Shown here piece by piece: positions 17,961-26,203 of a stretch of DNA of 64,000 nt (positions are counted from its first letter, which is position 1; every line of letters starts with the position of its first letter). Under the pieces are notes generated by a model, which saw nothing but the letters and a program-made list of their open reading frames with translations, was not told where the DNA came from and searched no databases. The stretch is from Nonomuraea typhae. GTDB lineage: Bacteria; Actinomycetota; Actinomycetes; Streptosporangiales; Streptosporangiaceae. The stretch is taken from contig NZ_VRLV01000024.1 of assembly GCF_009760925.1 (NCBI RefSeq), positions 1-64,000 of the forward strand, written 5' to 3'. Made by a program: the position numbers and the translations under genes.

Positions 17961-18680
17961 TTAGGCGTCCAGCTCCGCGGTGAGACCGCGGGTGGCGTTG
18001 GGGTCGACGGGGACGCCGGGGCCCATGGTGGTGGAGAAGGTGACCTTCTTCACGTACCGGCCCTTGGCGGCCGACGGCTTGAGACGAAGCACCTCGTCCA
18101 GCGCGGCCGCGTAGTTCTCGACGAGCTGACGCTCGGGGAACGACGTCTTGCCGATGATGAAGTGCAGGTTCGCCTGCCGGTCGGTGCGGAACTCGATCTT
18201 GCCGCCCTTGATGTCGGTCACGGCCTTGGCCACGTCCGGCGTCACGGTGCCGGTCTTCGGGTTCGGCATGAGACCACGGGGGCCGAGGACGCGGCCCAGG
18301 CGGCCGACCTTGCCCATGAGGTCGGGGGTGGCGACGACGGCGTCGAACTCGTTCAGGCGGTTGCCCTTGGAGATCTCGTCGATGAGCTCGTCGGCGCCGA
18401 CGATGTCGGCGCCTGCCTCGCGGGCTGCCTCGGCACGGTCACCGGTCGCGAAGACCAGGACCCGGGCGGTCTTACCGGTGCCGTGCGGGAGGTTGACCGT
18501 GCCGCGCACGATCTGGTCGGCCTTGCGAGGGTCGACACCCAGCCGCAGCGCCACCTCAACGGTGGCGTCGAACTTGGTGGTGGTCGTCTCCTTGGCCAGC
18601 TTGGCGGCTTCGGCCGGGGAGTAGAGCTTGTCGCGGTCGACCTTGGCGGCCGCGTCCTTGTGCGCCTTGCTGCGCTGCAT
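17961..18680 (-). CDS. rplA: 50S ribosomal protein L1
   Basis: A 239-residue L1 protein starting MQRSKAHKDAAAKVDRDK, with LPHGTGKTARVLVFATGD and the hallmark VLGPRGLMPNPKTGTVT. It binds 23S rRNA at the E-site stalk and, in many bacteria, represses its own rplK-rplA mRNA. The ATG with AGGAG upstream was preferred over an in-frame extension of 17 codons. It follows rplK by 65 bases and ends before a strong terminator. Confidence 0.98.
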   Translation of the reverse strand: MQRSKAHKDAAAKVDRDKLYSPAEAAKLAKETTTTKFDATVEVALRLGVDPRKADQIVRGTVNLPHGTGKTARVLVFATGDRAEAAREAGADIVGADELIDEISKGNRLNEFDAVVATPDLMGKVGRLGRVLGPRGLMPNPKTGTVTPDVAKAVTDIKGGKIEFRTDRQANLHFIIGKTSFPERQLVENYAAALDEVLRLKPSAAKGRYVKKVTFSTTMGPGVPVDPNATRGLTAELDA

Positions 18681-18745
18681 GGAAATCTCCTGTGGTGGAG
18701 TCTGTGGTGCGGGCCAGCGCGGCCCTTCCACGGAGGTCGGAGGTG

Positions 18746-19177
18746 TTACTCGGCGACGGTGATGCCCATCGACCGGGCGGTGCCGGCGATGATCTTCTCC
18801 GCTGCCTCGATGTCGTTGGCGTTGAGGTCCGGCATCTTGGTCTCGGCGATGCTGCGGAGCTGCTCGCGGCTGAGCTTGCCGACCTTGTCCTTGTGCGGGA
18901 CCGCGCTGCCCTTGTCGATGCCCAGAGCCTTCTTGATCAGCTCGGGCGCCGGGGGCGTCTTCGTGATGAAGGTGAAGCTGCGGTCTTCGAAGATGGTGAT
19001 CTCAACGGGGATGATGTTGCCCCGCTGAGCCTCCGTCGCAGCGTTGTACTGCTTGACGAAGTCCATGATGTTGACGCCGTGGGGACCGAGGGCGGTACCG
19101 ACGGGCGGGGCCGGGGTGGCCTGGCCAGCGGGGAGCTGGACCTTGACCAAGGCCGCGATCTTCTTCTTCGGAGGCAT
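18746..19177 (-). CDS. rplK: 50S ribosomal protein L11
   Basis: A 143-residue L11: MPPKKKIAALVKVQLPAGQA, GPHGVNIMDFVKQYNAAT and a C-terminal domain ending IAGTARSMGITVAE. It binds the GTPase-associated centre of 23S rRNA, the thiostrepton site. It is preceded by a 109-base gap after nusG that contains two hairpins. Confidence 0.98.
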   Translation of the reverse strand: MPPKKKIAALVKVQLPAGQATPAPPVGTALGPHGVNIMDFVKQYNAATEAQRGNIIPVEITIFEDRSFTFITKTPPAPELIKKALGIDKGSAVPHKDKVGKLSREQLRSIAETKMPDLNANDIEAAEKIIAGTARSMGITVAE

Positions 19178-19207
19178 TTATCCTTCTCCGGGTCCTGATA
19201 GGTGATC

Positions 19208-19265
19208 TGTCCGGCCGGGAAACGGGCCGGACATGTCGGAAGGCCGCCCTTCGCGAGAGGCGGCC
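19208..19265 (-). promoter_or_regulatory. Tandem hairpins between nusG and rplK
   Basis: Two perfect stems lie back to back in the 109-base nusG-rplK gap: 19208-19216 with 19225-19233 (9 bp) and 19242-19248 with 19259-19265 (7 bp). Neither is followed by a T-run on the minus strand. They may be an attenuator, a processing site, or the L1-binding operator known upstream of rplK in other bacteria. The pairing is seen in the sequence; the role is inferred. Confidence 0.45.
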
Positions 19266-19286
19266 AGCCGAACGACTCAGTGTATG

Positions 19287-20063
19287 TCAGATCTTGGAGA
19301 CCTGGTTAAACGACAGCTCGACCGGGGTCTCGCGGCCGAAGATCGAGACCAGCACCTTGAGCTTCTGCGACTCGGGGCTGATCTCGCTCACCGAGGCGGG
19401 CAGGGTCGCGAACGGGCCGTCCATGACGGTGACCGACTCGCCGATCTCGAACTCGACGGTGGGGCCCGCCGCCGCCTTGGTCTTGGTCTGCTTGGCCTCC
19501 TCGGTCGGCTCGGGGGCCAGCAGCTTGGCGACCTCGTCGAGGCTGAGCGGGGAGGGCTTGTTGGACAGGCCGACGAAGCCGGTCACACCGGGAGTGTTGC
19601 GCACCGCGGCCCAGGACTCGTCGGTCAGCTCCATGCGCACCAGGACGTAGCCGGGCAGCACGCGCTCCTTGACCGGGACCTTCTTGCCGCTCTTGAACTC
19701 CTGGACGGTGTGCGTGGGCACCTCGACCTGGTAGATGTACTCCTCCATGTTGAGCGAGACGTTGCGGCTCTCGATGTTGGACTTCACCCGGTTCTCGTAG
19801 CCGGCGTAGGAGTGGATGACATACCACTCGCCGAGCTGGCCACGCAGCGACTGCTTGAACTCCTCGACCGGATCGACGGCGGGAAGATCCTCGTCGTCGT
19901 CCTCGTCCTCCTCCGTCTCCTCAGCAGCCTCGGCCTCGTCGACGACGACGACGACCTCATCGTCGTCGGCGGCGTCGGCCTCGACAGCCTCGTCAACGGC
20001 CTCTTCCGGCTGCTCGTCCCACTCTTCGCGGGACTCGTCGGCCGGGAATGAAGACTCGGACAC
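19287..20063 (-). CDS. nusG: Transcription termination/antitermination protein NusG
   Basis: A 258-residue NusG. An acidic, low-complexity N-terminal extension of about 75 residues (long Asp/Glu/Val runs) precedes the NGN domain (GEWYVIHSYAGYENRV, PGYVLVRM, TPGVTGFVG) and the KOW domain (GESVTVMDGPFATLPASV). It binds RNA polymerase and links it to Rho and the ribosome. Acidic extensions are common in actinobacterial NusG; here it is particularly long. It follows secE by 42 bases. Confidence 0.98.
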   Translation of the reverse strand: MSESSFPADESREEWDEQPEEAVDEAVEADAADDDEVVVVVDEAEAAEETEEDEDDDEDLPAVDPVEEFKQSLRGQLGEWYVIHSYAGYENRVKSNIESRNVSLNMEEYIYQVEVPTHTVQEFKSGKKVPVKERVLPGYVLVRMELTDESWAAVRNTPGVTGFVGLSNKPSPLSLDEVAKLLAPEPTEEAKQTKTKAAAGPTVEFEIGESVTVMDGPFATLPASVSEISPESQKLKVLVSIFGRETPVELSFNQVSKI

Positions 20064-20105
20064 GGTGACCTTTCCTCTTTCGTCGAATCGTGGGGGCGAA
20101 GGGTG

Positions 20106-20360
20106 TTATTCCCCGCCGAAGACCCTGATGACACCCCAGCCCAGGGCAGCGTCAAGGCCGTACACGATCGCAACCATGATCAGAACGAATACGAGAACGA
20201 CCGTGGTGTAGGTGATGAGATCCTTACGCGTCGGCCAGATGACCTTGCGCAGCTCATTGACCACCTGCCGGTAGAAGAGGGCAGGAGATGTGCGGGTCTT
20301 CTTATCGCCGCTAGGCTTGTCTGCGGTCTCGCCGCGCGTGTCGATCGCCACAGTCCTCAC
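20106..20360 (-). CDS. secE: Preprotein translocase subunit SecE
   Basis: A small membrane subunit of the SecYEG translocon, about 84 residues. It has ALFYRQVVNELRKVIWPTRKDL followed by one membrane helix (TYTTVVLVFVLIMVAIVYG), the standard actinobacterial SecE pattern. The longer frame would run through the tRNA-Trp gene and is rejected. The start is uncertain: GTG 20360 is listed, but GTG 20351 has a GTGAGGA-like sequence just upstream and would give 81 residues. Confidence 0.93.
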   Translation of the reverse strand: MRTVAIDTRGETADKPSGDKKTRTSPALFYRQVVNELRKVIWPTRKDLITYTTVVLVFVLIMVAIVYGLDAALGWGVIRVFGGE

Positions 20361-20425
20361 CTGATCCGTCGTATCCAACGCAGTTTGCGGCGCGCTTACG
20401 CACCTGGTTGCGCGGACCGCACTCG

Positions 20426-20498
20426 CAGGGCACGAGGGACTCGAACCCCCAACCGCCGGTTTTGGAGACCGGTGCGCTACCAATTGCGCTAGTGCCCT
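20426..20498 (-). tRNA. tRNA-Trp (CCA)
   Basis: A 73-nt cloverleaf: acceptor AGGGCAC/GTGCCCT, D-arm GCGCAATTGGTAGCGC, anticodon stem CCGGT/ACCGG with loop CTCCAAA giving anticodon CCA, and T-arm GGGGGTTCGAGTCCCTC. The 3' CCA is not encoded. It sits just upstream of secE, a usual actinobacterial position. Confidence 0.97.
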
Positions 20499-20510
20499 AT
20501 GTCGCTGACC

Positions 20511-20516
20511 ACACTA
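20511..20516 (-). promoter_or_regulatory. candidate -10 element for tRNA-Trp/secE
   Basis: TAGTGT on the minus strand (TANNNT) lies about 12 bases upstream of the mature tRNA end, so transcription would start near 20504, leaving a six-base tRNA leader. No good -35 is visible 17-18 bases further upstream. Confidence 0.3.
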
Positions 20517-20657
20517 CCCCGGCCAGCTCACTGCCTGGACCGAACCGCGGCTCGACATGCGGCGGCAGGACCAGGCGAGAGTCTACGGGGGAATGCCCGG
20601 TACGTCGAACCCGAAACCGATCGCCCAGGTCAACAGCGTCGTGGGAGCATGGATCCC

Positions 20658-21860
20658 ATGTCCACCCGACCCCGCATCTCCACACGAATTTCCGCGATCT
20701 CGGAGTCCGCCACCCTAGCCGTCGACGCCAAGGCCAAGGCGATGAAGGCCGCCGGCCGTCCGGTCATCGGCTTCGGCGCGGGCGAGCCCGACTTCCCGAC
20801 GCCCGGCTACATCGTCGAAGCCGCCGTCGAGGGCGCCCGCGACCCCAAGAACCACAAGTACACCCCGGCCGGCGGCCTGCCCGAGCTGAAGCAGGCGATC
20901 GCCGACAAGACCCGCCGCGACTCCGGCTTCGCGGTCGAGGCGTCCCAGGTCCTGGTCACCAACGGCGGCAAGCAGGCCGTCTACGAGGCGTTCGCGACGC
21001 TGCTGGACCCGGGCGACGAGGTCCTGGCCGTCGCGCCGTACTGGACCACCTACCCCGAGGCGATCAAGCTGGCCGGCGGCGTCCAGGTCGACGTGGTCAC
21101 CGACGAGTCCACCGGCTACCTCGCGAGCGTGGAGCAGCTGGAGGCGGCGCGCACCGAGCGCACGAAGGTCCTGCTGTTCGTCTCGCCGTCCAACCCGACC
21201 GGCGCGGTCTACAGCCGCGAGCAGGTCGAGGCCATCGGCCGCTGGGCCACCGAGCACGGCCTGTGGGTGGTCACCGACGAGATCTACGAGCACCTGGTGT
21301 ACGGCGGCGCCGAGTTCACCAGCATCGCCCACTACGTCCCGGCCGACCACGTGGTCATCCTGAACGGCGTGGCCAAGACGTACGCGATGACCGGCTGGCG
21401 CGTGGGCTGGCTGATCGGCCCGAAGGACGTCGTCAAGGCGGCCACGAACCTGCAGTCCCACGCCACCTCGAACGTCTCCAACGTGGCCCAGGTGGCCGCG
21501 CTGGCCGCGGTGAAGGGCGACCTGACGGCCGTGGCGGAGATGCGTGAGGCGTTCGACCGCCGCCGCCAGACGATGGTGCGCATGCTCAACGAGATCCCGG
21601 GCGTGTTCTGCCCGGAGCCGAAGGGCGCCTTCTACGCCTACCCGTCGGTCAAGGGCGTGCTCGGCAAGGAGATCCGCGGCCGCCGCCCCCAGACCTCGGC
21701 GGAGCTGGCCGAGCTGATCCTGGAGGAGGCCGAGGTGGCGGTGGTGCCGGGCGAGGCGTTCGGCACGCCGGGCTACTTCCGCCTGTCCTACGCGCTGGGC
21801 GACCAGGACCTCGCCGAGGGCGTGGGCAGGATCGCCAAGCTGCTGTCGGAAGCGGTCTAA
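20658..21860 (+). CDS. Aspartate/aromatic aminotransferase (class I PLP enzyme)
   Basis: A 400-residue fold-type I aminotransferase. It has GFGAGEPDFPTPGYI near residue 50, KYTPAGGLPELKQAI, SPSNPTGAVYS, TDEIYEHLVYGG and the PLP-lysine region VAKTYAMTGWRVGWLIGP, then the C-terminal arginine in GYFRLSYAL. It matches the bacterial Ib aspartate aminotransferases (AspC/AatA type), which interconvert aspartate/2-oxoglutarate and oxaloacetate/glutamate. The ATG at 20658 has GGGAG ten bases upstream; the ATG at 20649 is too close to it. The downstream convergent gene overlaps its stop by four bases. Confidence 0.92.
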   Translation: MSTRPRISTRISAISESATLAVDAKAKAMKAAGRPVIGFGAGEPDFPTPGYIVEAAVEGARDPKNHKYTPAGGLPELKQAIADKTRRDSGFAVEASQVLVTNGGKQAVYEAFATLLDPGDEVLAVAPYWTTYPEAIKLAGGVQVDVVTDESTGYLASVEQLEAARTERTKVLLFVSPSNPTGAVYSREQVEAIGRWATEHGLWVVTDEIYEHLVYGGAEFTSIAHYVPADHVVILNGVAKTYAMTGWRVGWLIGPKDVVKAATNLQSHATSNVSNVAQVAALAAVKGDLTAVAEMREAFDRRRQTMVRMLNEIPGVFCPEPKGAFYAYPSVKGVLGKEIRGRRPQTSAELAELILEEAEVAVVPGEAFGTPGYFRLSYALGDQDLAEGVGRIAKLLSEAV

Positions 21861-22339
21861 CGGGCCACGACGGTCGCCGCCACGGATGACATCCGGTCGG
21901 CCAGGTCGGGCGTCGCCGCCACGTAGACGGCCAGGCCCGGCCGGTCGAGCCACATGTAGTGCCGGACGTTCCCGCTCGTGCGCCAGCGCAGGGCGGGCCG
22001 TCCGGCGTGGGTGGTGAGGTAGGCCCGGCTGATCACGGTGGCGAACTGCTGGGCGCCCCTGAGCCCGCAGACCACGCCGACCCACAGCGTGTCGTCCCCG
22101 CTGCCATAGCTCTGCCCCACGACCGCGTACCGCCCGGGCAGCCCGGGGACCTGGGTGAGCGCCGCCCCCTGTTTGAGCCCGTCGGGGACGCTGTAGGTCA
22201 CCCGCCGCCCGTCGCACCCCGCCAGCTCCGGCGCCACGGCGGGCGTCGCGCTCGGGCTGGGGACGGCCCGGGCCTCTGGTACGGCGGCGCCGCACCCGCC
22301 CAGCGTGAGCACGAGCGCCACCGCTGCCCAACCCCGCAT
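21857..22339 (-). CDS. Lipoprotein of unknown function
   Basis: A 160-residue lipoprotein with lipobox LGGC (cysteine at about residue 16), preceded by a 15-residue hydrophobic signal. The mature part has a Pro/Ser/Thr linker and a small domain with two cysteines (LAGCDGRRVTYSVPDGL and WVGVVCGLRGAQQF). Its SVPDGLKQGAALTQVPG strand pattern recalls the extracytoplasmic domains of the two upstream proteins. The ATG has GGAAGGGGG upstream. Not otherwise recognised. Confidence 0.7.
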   Translation of the reverse strand: MRGWAAVALVLTLGGCGAAVPEARAVPSPSATPAVAPELAGCDGRRVTYSVPDGLKQGAALTQVPGLPGRYAVVGQSYGSGDDTLWVGVVCGLRGAQQFATVISRAYLTTHAGRPALRWRTSGNVRHYMWLDRPGLAVYVAATPDLADRMSSVAATVVAR

Positions 22340-22362
22340 CGTCCCCCTTCCGGTCAAGGTCC

Positions 22363-22911
22363 CTAGTCTCTTACCGGAGCCTTCACCGAAGCCGCAATAG
22401 CGAGTAATTCGTTGGCCAGCGGTTCGCTGACGCGGATCCAGGCGCCGGTGCCGGCGCGCTCCAGCCAGACGATCATCCTGCCGCCGTCGGGATGGGCGCC
22501 GACCACGGCGGGCTTGCCGCGCACGGTGGTCTCGCGGGCGCGCCGGACGACGGCCCGTTTGCGGTAGGTCTCCCAGTCGGCTGCGACAGTACCGTGTTCG
22601 ACCTGCGCCTCGACGGTTCGGTCACCGGTGCCGAAGCGGGCCCAGCCGCCTGCCGTACCGGAGGCGACGTCCCCGCCGCCGGTGCGGTCGAGGCCGGCGG
22701 GCAGGTAGGTGAGCCAGAAGTCGTCGGAGACGACCGCGATGGTGGTGGGGTCGATCAGCGCCGGGGAGGGCGGCGGCTGGGGCGGGATCCGGGGGGACGC
22801 CGGCCGTACGTCGGGCCCTAAATCCGCGGAGAACACCAGGGAGAGCACGACTACCGACGAGACCAGGGCCAGGACCGAGAATGCGGCACGCCACCATCGC
22901 CCCGTGTGCAT
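22363..22911 (-). CDS. Membrane-anchored protein related to the neighbouring anti-sigma domain
   Basis: A 182-residue protein: membrane helix at residues 8-28, a Pro-rich linker (PRIPPQPPPSPAL) and an extracytoplasmic domain beginning FWLTYLPAGLDRTG and ending IRVSEPLANELLAIAASVK. The YLPAGL entry and the later TVRGKPAVVG strand resemble the C-terminal domain of the PASTA protein 30 bases upstream (YLPEGMSWG, EIKGKKGYLA). It is probably a third member of the sigma/anti-sigma operon. Function unknown. Confidence 0.62.
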   Translation of the reverse strand: MHTGRWWRAAFSVLALVSSVVVLSLVFSADLGPDVRPASPRIPPQPPPSPALIDPTTIAVVSDDFWLTYLPAGLDRTGGGDVASGTAGGWARFGTGDRTVEAQVEHGTVAADWETYRKRAVVRRARETTVRGKPAVVGAHPDGGRMIVWLERAGTGAWIRVSEPLANELLAIAASVKAPVRD

Positions 22912-22941
22912 AGGGGGATGATCCCCAGTTTCGGCCGGGCT

Positions 22942-23835
22942 TTACTCGGAGATCGGATGAATTCCTTCGGCGATTTTGACCAGCTCCTCCTTGATCTGGT
23001 CCTTGGCCAGCTTCTTGGCGCGGAACGGGCTCATCATGATCTCGACGGCCAGGTCGTCGCGGAGTTTCCAGCCGAGGGTGTGGGTGACGAGCTCCGGATC
23101 GGACTGTTCTCCTTCCTTGACCACACGAGTGTCTTCGGAGAGGGCGGCCAGGTAGCCCTTCTTGCCCTTGATCTCGACGGTCTCGGCGCCCTGGCCGGGG
23201 AGCTCCGTCAGCTTCTTGCCGACGACCTCGCTCGCCTCGCCCTCGTAGACCACGATCTGGATGGAGTAGGCGCCGTCGTTGTCGGGCTCCTCGAAGGAGG
23301 TCGTGTAGGAGTTCTTGCCGAAGCCGTTCTTGCCCGACCATCTGCCCCAGGACATGCCCTCGGGCAGGTAGGTGATCTCGATGCCGCCGAACTTGCGGCC
23401 GTCGCCGAGGTCGCCCAGGTCCTGCGGGGCGGAGTACAGCGTCACCTTGGTGCCGGGCTCGACCTCTTCTCCCGCGGCGGGGTGCTGCTGGGTGACGAAC
23501 TGCGGAATCTCGGAGACGTCGTCCACCGCCAGCCCGGCGGCCTTCAGCGTCGCGACCGCCTTGTCCAGCTTGAGGCCGTTCACGTCGGGCACGGTCACCT
23601 TGGTGCTCACGCCGGCCGTGGCGACGCCCGTGTTCCTGGGGGCGGGCTCGTTCGAGCTGAGCACCATGGGCACGGTCGCCGCCACCGCCGCGGTGACCAG
23701 CGCGGCGCCCGCCGTACGAAAGACGACGGCGCGGCGGCGGCGGGCGCGGCGGACGGACCGGCCCATCGCCGGCGCGGCGTGCACGTCGGCCACGTGCCTG
23801 GCCATCGCCTCGCGCAGTTCTTCCTCGACGTTCAT
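22942..23835 (-). CDS. PASTA-domain transmembrane anti-sigma-like protein
   Basis: A 297-residue protein. A short cytoplasmic N terminus (about 35 residues, Arg-rich) is followed by a membrane helix (about 40-60), one PASTA domain (about 77-135: VPDVNGLKLDKAVATLKAAG, HPAAGEEVEPGTKVTLY) and a second extracytoplasmic domain starting YLPEGMSWGRWSG. It starts in an ATGA overlap with the sigma-factor gene, the layout of SigE-family sigma/anti-sigma pairs. PASTA domains bind peptidoglycan or beta-lactams, so the pair may sense the cell wall. It lacks a zinc-binding HxxxCxxC anti-sigma motif. Confidence 0.8.
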   Translation of the reverse strand: MNVEEELREAMARHVADVHAAPAMGRSVRRARRRRAVVFRTAGAALVTAAVAATVPMVLSSNEPAPRNTGVATAGVSTKVTVPDVNGLKLDKAVATLKAAGLAVDDVSEIPQFVTQQHPAAGEEVEPGTKVTLYSAPQDLGDLGDGRKFGGIEITYLPEGMSWGRWSGKNGFGKNSYTTSFEEPDNDGAYSIQIVVYEGEASEVVGKKLTELPGQGAETVEIKGKKGYLAALSEDTRVVKEGEQSDPELVTHTLGWKLRDDLAVEIMMSPFRAKKLAKDQIKEELVKIAEGIHPISE

Positions 23836-24326
23836 CGAAACGCTCCTTCCTTGACGTTCTCGCGGATCTTGGCCAGTCCCCTGGCCGCCTGGCTCTTCAC
23901 GGTCCCGATCGAGCAGCCCAGCAACTGGGCGGTGGCGTGCTCCGACTGGTCCTCCCAGTAGCGCAGGACCAGGACCGCCCGCATTTTCGGCGGCAGCCTG
24001 CGCAGTTCCTCGATCAGGCTGTCGCGCAGGTCGAGGTCGGGAGCTCCGGCGGGGGTCTCGGGCGGGCGGGCGAAGGTGATCTCCTGCAGCACGCGCCGCC
24101 GCCTGGCCTTGTTGATGGCCGCGTTCACGACGACCCTGCGCGCGTAGGCGTCCGGGTTGTCGTGGCGAATGCGCGACCAGTGCCGGTAGACCTTCTCCAG
24201 GGCGCCCTGGACCAGGTCTTCGGCATCGTGCGCCGTGGCGCCGCAGACCAGCGTCGCGGTCCGCAGCAGCGAGGTGCTTCTGGCGGCGACGAACTCGTCG
24301 AACGCCGCCTCGTCTTCATCGGTCAT
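23832..24326 (-). CDS. SigE-family ECF RNA polymerase sigma factor
   Basis: A 164-residue ECF sigma factor. The region 2 motif AFDEFVAARSTSLLRTATLVCG and DAEDLVQGALEKVYRHW, and region 4 LVLRYWEDQSEHATAQLLGCSIGTVKSQAARGL, match the actinobacterial SigE family. The ATG at 24326 was chosen; the open frame further upstream overlaps the divergent adenosine deaminase gene. It is coupled to the downstream PASTA anti-sigma candidate. The 68-base gap to the divergent gene must hold its promoter. Confidence 0.93.
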   Translation of the reverse strand: MTDEDEAAFDEFVAARSTSLLRTATLVCGATAHDAEDLVQGALEKVYRHWSRIRHDNPDAYARRVVVNAAINKARRRRVLQEITFARPPETPAGAPDLDLRDSLIEELRRLPPKMRAVLVLRYWEDQSEHATAQLLGCSIGTVKSQAARGLAKIRENVKEGAFR

Positions 24327-24394
24327 CAGCGGGGTCCCCTTTCGCCTTGCACAACCCGCGAACCCGCCAGGAAGTTGAGTGGAAGAATAAGGAG

Positions 24395-25429
24395 ATGCCC
24401 CGCCCGCTCCACACGCTTCCCAAGGCACACCTGCATCTGCATTTCACCGGATCGATGCGGCATTCGACGCTGCTCGAGCTGGCCAGGTCGCAGGGGCTGC
24501 ACCTGCCCGACGCGCTGGAGGAGGACTGGCCGCCGCGGCTGCGGGCGACCGACGAGCGGGGCTGGTTCCGCTTCCAGCGGCTCTACGACATCGCCAGGTC
24601 GGTGCTGAGCACGCCCGAGCACGTCTACCGGCTGCTGCGCGAGGCCGCCGAGGACGAGGCGGCCGAGGGCTCGCGGTGGCTGGAGATCCAGGTGGACCCG
24701 TCGGGCTTCCAGCAGCGTTTCGGCGGGCTGACCGCGACGCTGGAGCTGATGCTCGACGCGGCCGCGCGGGCGGCCGGGCACGCGAGCATCGGCATCGCGG
24801 TGATCGTCGCGGCCAACCGCACCCGCCACCCGCTCGACGCCAACACGCTGGCCAGGCTGGCCGTGCAGTACGCCGACCACGGCGTGGTGGGCTTCGGGCT
24901 GTCCAACGACGAGCGCCGCGGGGAGGCCAGAGACTTCGAGCGCGCCTTCCGCATCGCCAAGCGCGGCGGCCTGCTGGCGCTGCCCCACGGCGGCGAGCTG
25001 CTCGGGCCGCGCAGCGTCGAGCAGTGCGTGTACGACCTGCACGCCGACCGGGTGGGCCACGGCGTGCGCGCGGCCGAGTCGGAGCGGCTGATGGAGCGCC
25101 TGGCCGACCGGCAGATCTGCTGCGAGGTCTGCCCGACCTCCAACGTGGGCCTCGGGGTGGCCGAGCGGGCCGCCGACGTGCCCGTGCGGCGGCTGTTCGA
25201 GGCGGGGGTGCCGATCGCGCTGGGCGCCGACGACCCGCTGCTGTTCGGGGCGCGGCTGCTGCGGCAGTACGAGCTGCTGCGCGGGGTGTACGGCTTCCGC
25301 GACGCGGAGATCGCCGAGATGGCGCGGCAGTCGATCAGGGCGTCGGCCGCGCCGGAGACGACGCGCAAGGAGATGCTCAAGGGCGTGGACGACTGGCTGA
25401 CCGCGCCGCCCGACCCGTCAGCGGAGTGA
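24395..25429 (+). CDS. Adenosine deaminase family protein
   Basis: A 344-residue metal-dependent deaminase: LPKAHLHLHFTGSM (zinc ligands HxH at about residues 13-15), a GFGLSNDERRGE strand, LPHGGELLG (catalytic Glu region; most family members have HAGE), RVGHGVRA, CPTSNVGLG and LGADDPLLFG. It deaminates adenosine/deoxyadenosine or a related aminopurine; the HGGE variant leaves the exact substrate open. ATG 24395 directly follows GGAG, but GGAAG nine bases upstream can serve it. A TTG 48 bases earlier is less likely. Confidence 0.9.
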   Translation: MPRPLHTLPKAHLHLHFTGSMRHSTLLELARSQGLHLPDALEEDWPPRLRATDERGWFRFQRLYDIARSVLSTPEHVYRLLREAAEDEAAEGSRWLEIQVDPSGFQQRFGGLTATLELMLDAAARAAGHASIGIAVIVAANRTRHPLDANTLARLAVQYADHGVVGFGLSNDERRGEARDFERAFRIAKRGGLLALPHGGELLGPRSVEQCVYDLHADRVGHGVRAAESERLMERLADRQICCEVCPTSNVGLGVAERAADVPVRRLFEAGVPIALGADDPLLFGARLLRQYELLRGVYGFRDAEIAEMARQSIRASAAPETTRKEMLKGVDDWLTAPPDPSAE

Positions 25430-26203
25430 GTTGGCGATCTCGGCGGCCCGGGCCCTGTCCTTGACGCCTTCGAGCCGGTAGCCGACGCCGTCGCGCTGCC
25501 AGATCAGGGTCTGCTCGACCATGCGCAGCGGCAGCAGGGTGTCGTCCCCGCGCTTGAGATGACTGAGCCGGTGGGTGCCGGTGATCCACCAGGCTTCGCC
25601 GTACCTGAGCGGGACGTTCTCGGGCCAGGGTTCGCCCATCTCCTTGAAGAAGACCGGGCTGTAGCCGCCCTGGAACTGGTCGAGGCGGACGCCGTCCCAG
25701 AACATCGAGACGATCCGGCCCTCGTCGCCGACCCTGACCTCCTTGGGCGGGCCGAGGACGGCGGGCGTGCCGACCCGGAACGCCACCTCCGAGGGCAGTT
25801 CGCCGGGTTCGACCGTGTGCTCGCCCGGCAGCGGGTTCTGCGTGGACAGCGCGGGCGGCGGCGTTTCGGTGATCCGCAGCTCGATCCCGGCCAGCCGCAG
25901 AATGTGCGCGACGGCCGCGCGGCCCTGCGGCGTGGCCGCCGTGATCGCGACGACCACCGCCAGCACGACCGCGGTGATCACCCAGCGCCGCCGCCTCCGC
26001 GCGGCGCCCGGCCTGCGGGTGACGTCGTCGCGCCGCCCCGGCGCGGGCGGGTGCGCGGCGAGCCCGTCCGCGCGCTCCAGCCGGGCGCGTACGGCTGCCG
26101 CCACGTCGGAGGGCGGCGGCGTGGGCACGTCGATGGCATCGCCGAGCGCCATGAGTTCGGCTTCCAGATCGTGTGCTCCGTCGAACGGCTCATGCGAGGT
26201 CAC
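25418..26203 (-). CDS. Transmembrane anti-sigma-like protein
   Basis: A 261-residue protein: cytoplasmic N terminus of about 73 residues without a ZAS zinc motif, a membrane helix (about 74-92) and an extracytoplasmic domain with ELPSEVAFRVGTPAVLGPP and WWITGTHRLSHLKRG, similar to DUF4367-type sensor domains. It overlaps the upstream sigma-factor gene by 14 bases, so the two are coupled. The likely role is membrane anti-sigma or regulator of that factor. It converges on the adenosine deaminase gene with a 12-base overlap. Confidence 0.75.
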   Translation of the reverse strand: MTSHEPFDGAHDLEAELMALGDAIDVPTPPPSDVAAAVRARLERADGLAAHPPAPGRRDDVTRRPGAARRRRRWVITAVVLAVVVAITAATPQGRAAVAHILRLAGIELRITETPPPALSTQNPLPGEHTVEPGELPSEVAFRVGTPAVLGPPKEVRVGDEGRIVSMFWDGVRLDQFQGGYSPVFFKEMGEPWPENVPLRYGEAWWITGTHRLSHLKRGDDTLLPLRMVEQTLIWQRDGVGYRLEGVKDRARAAEIANSLR

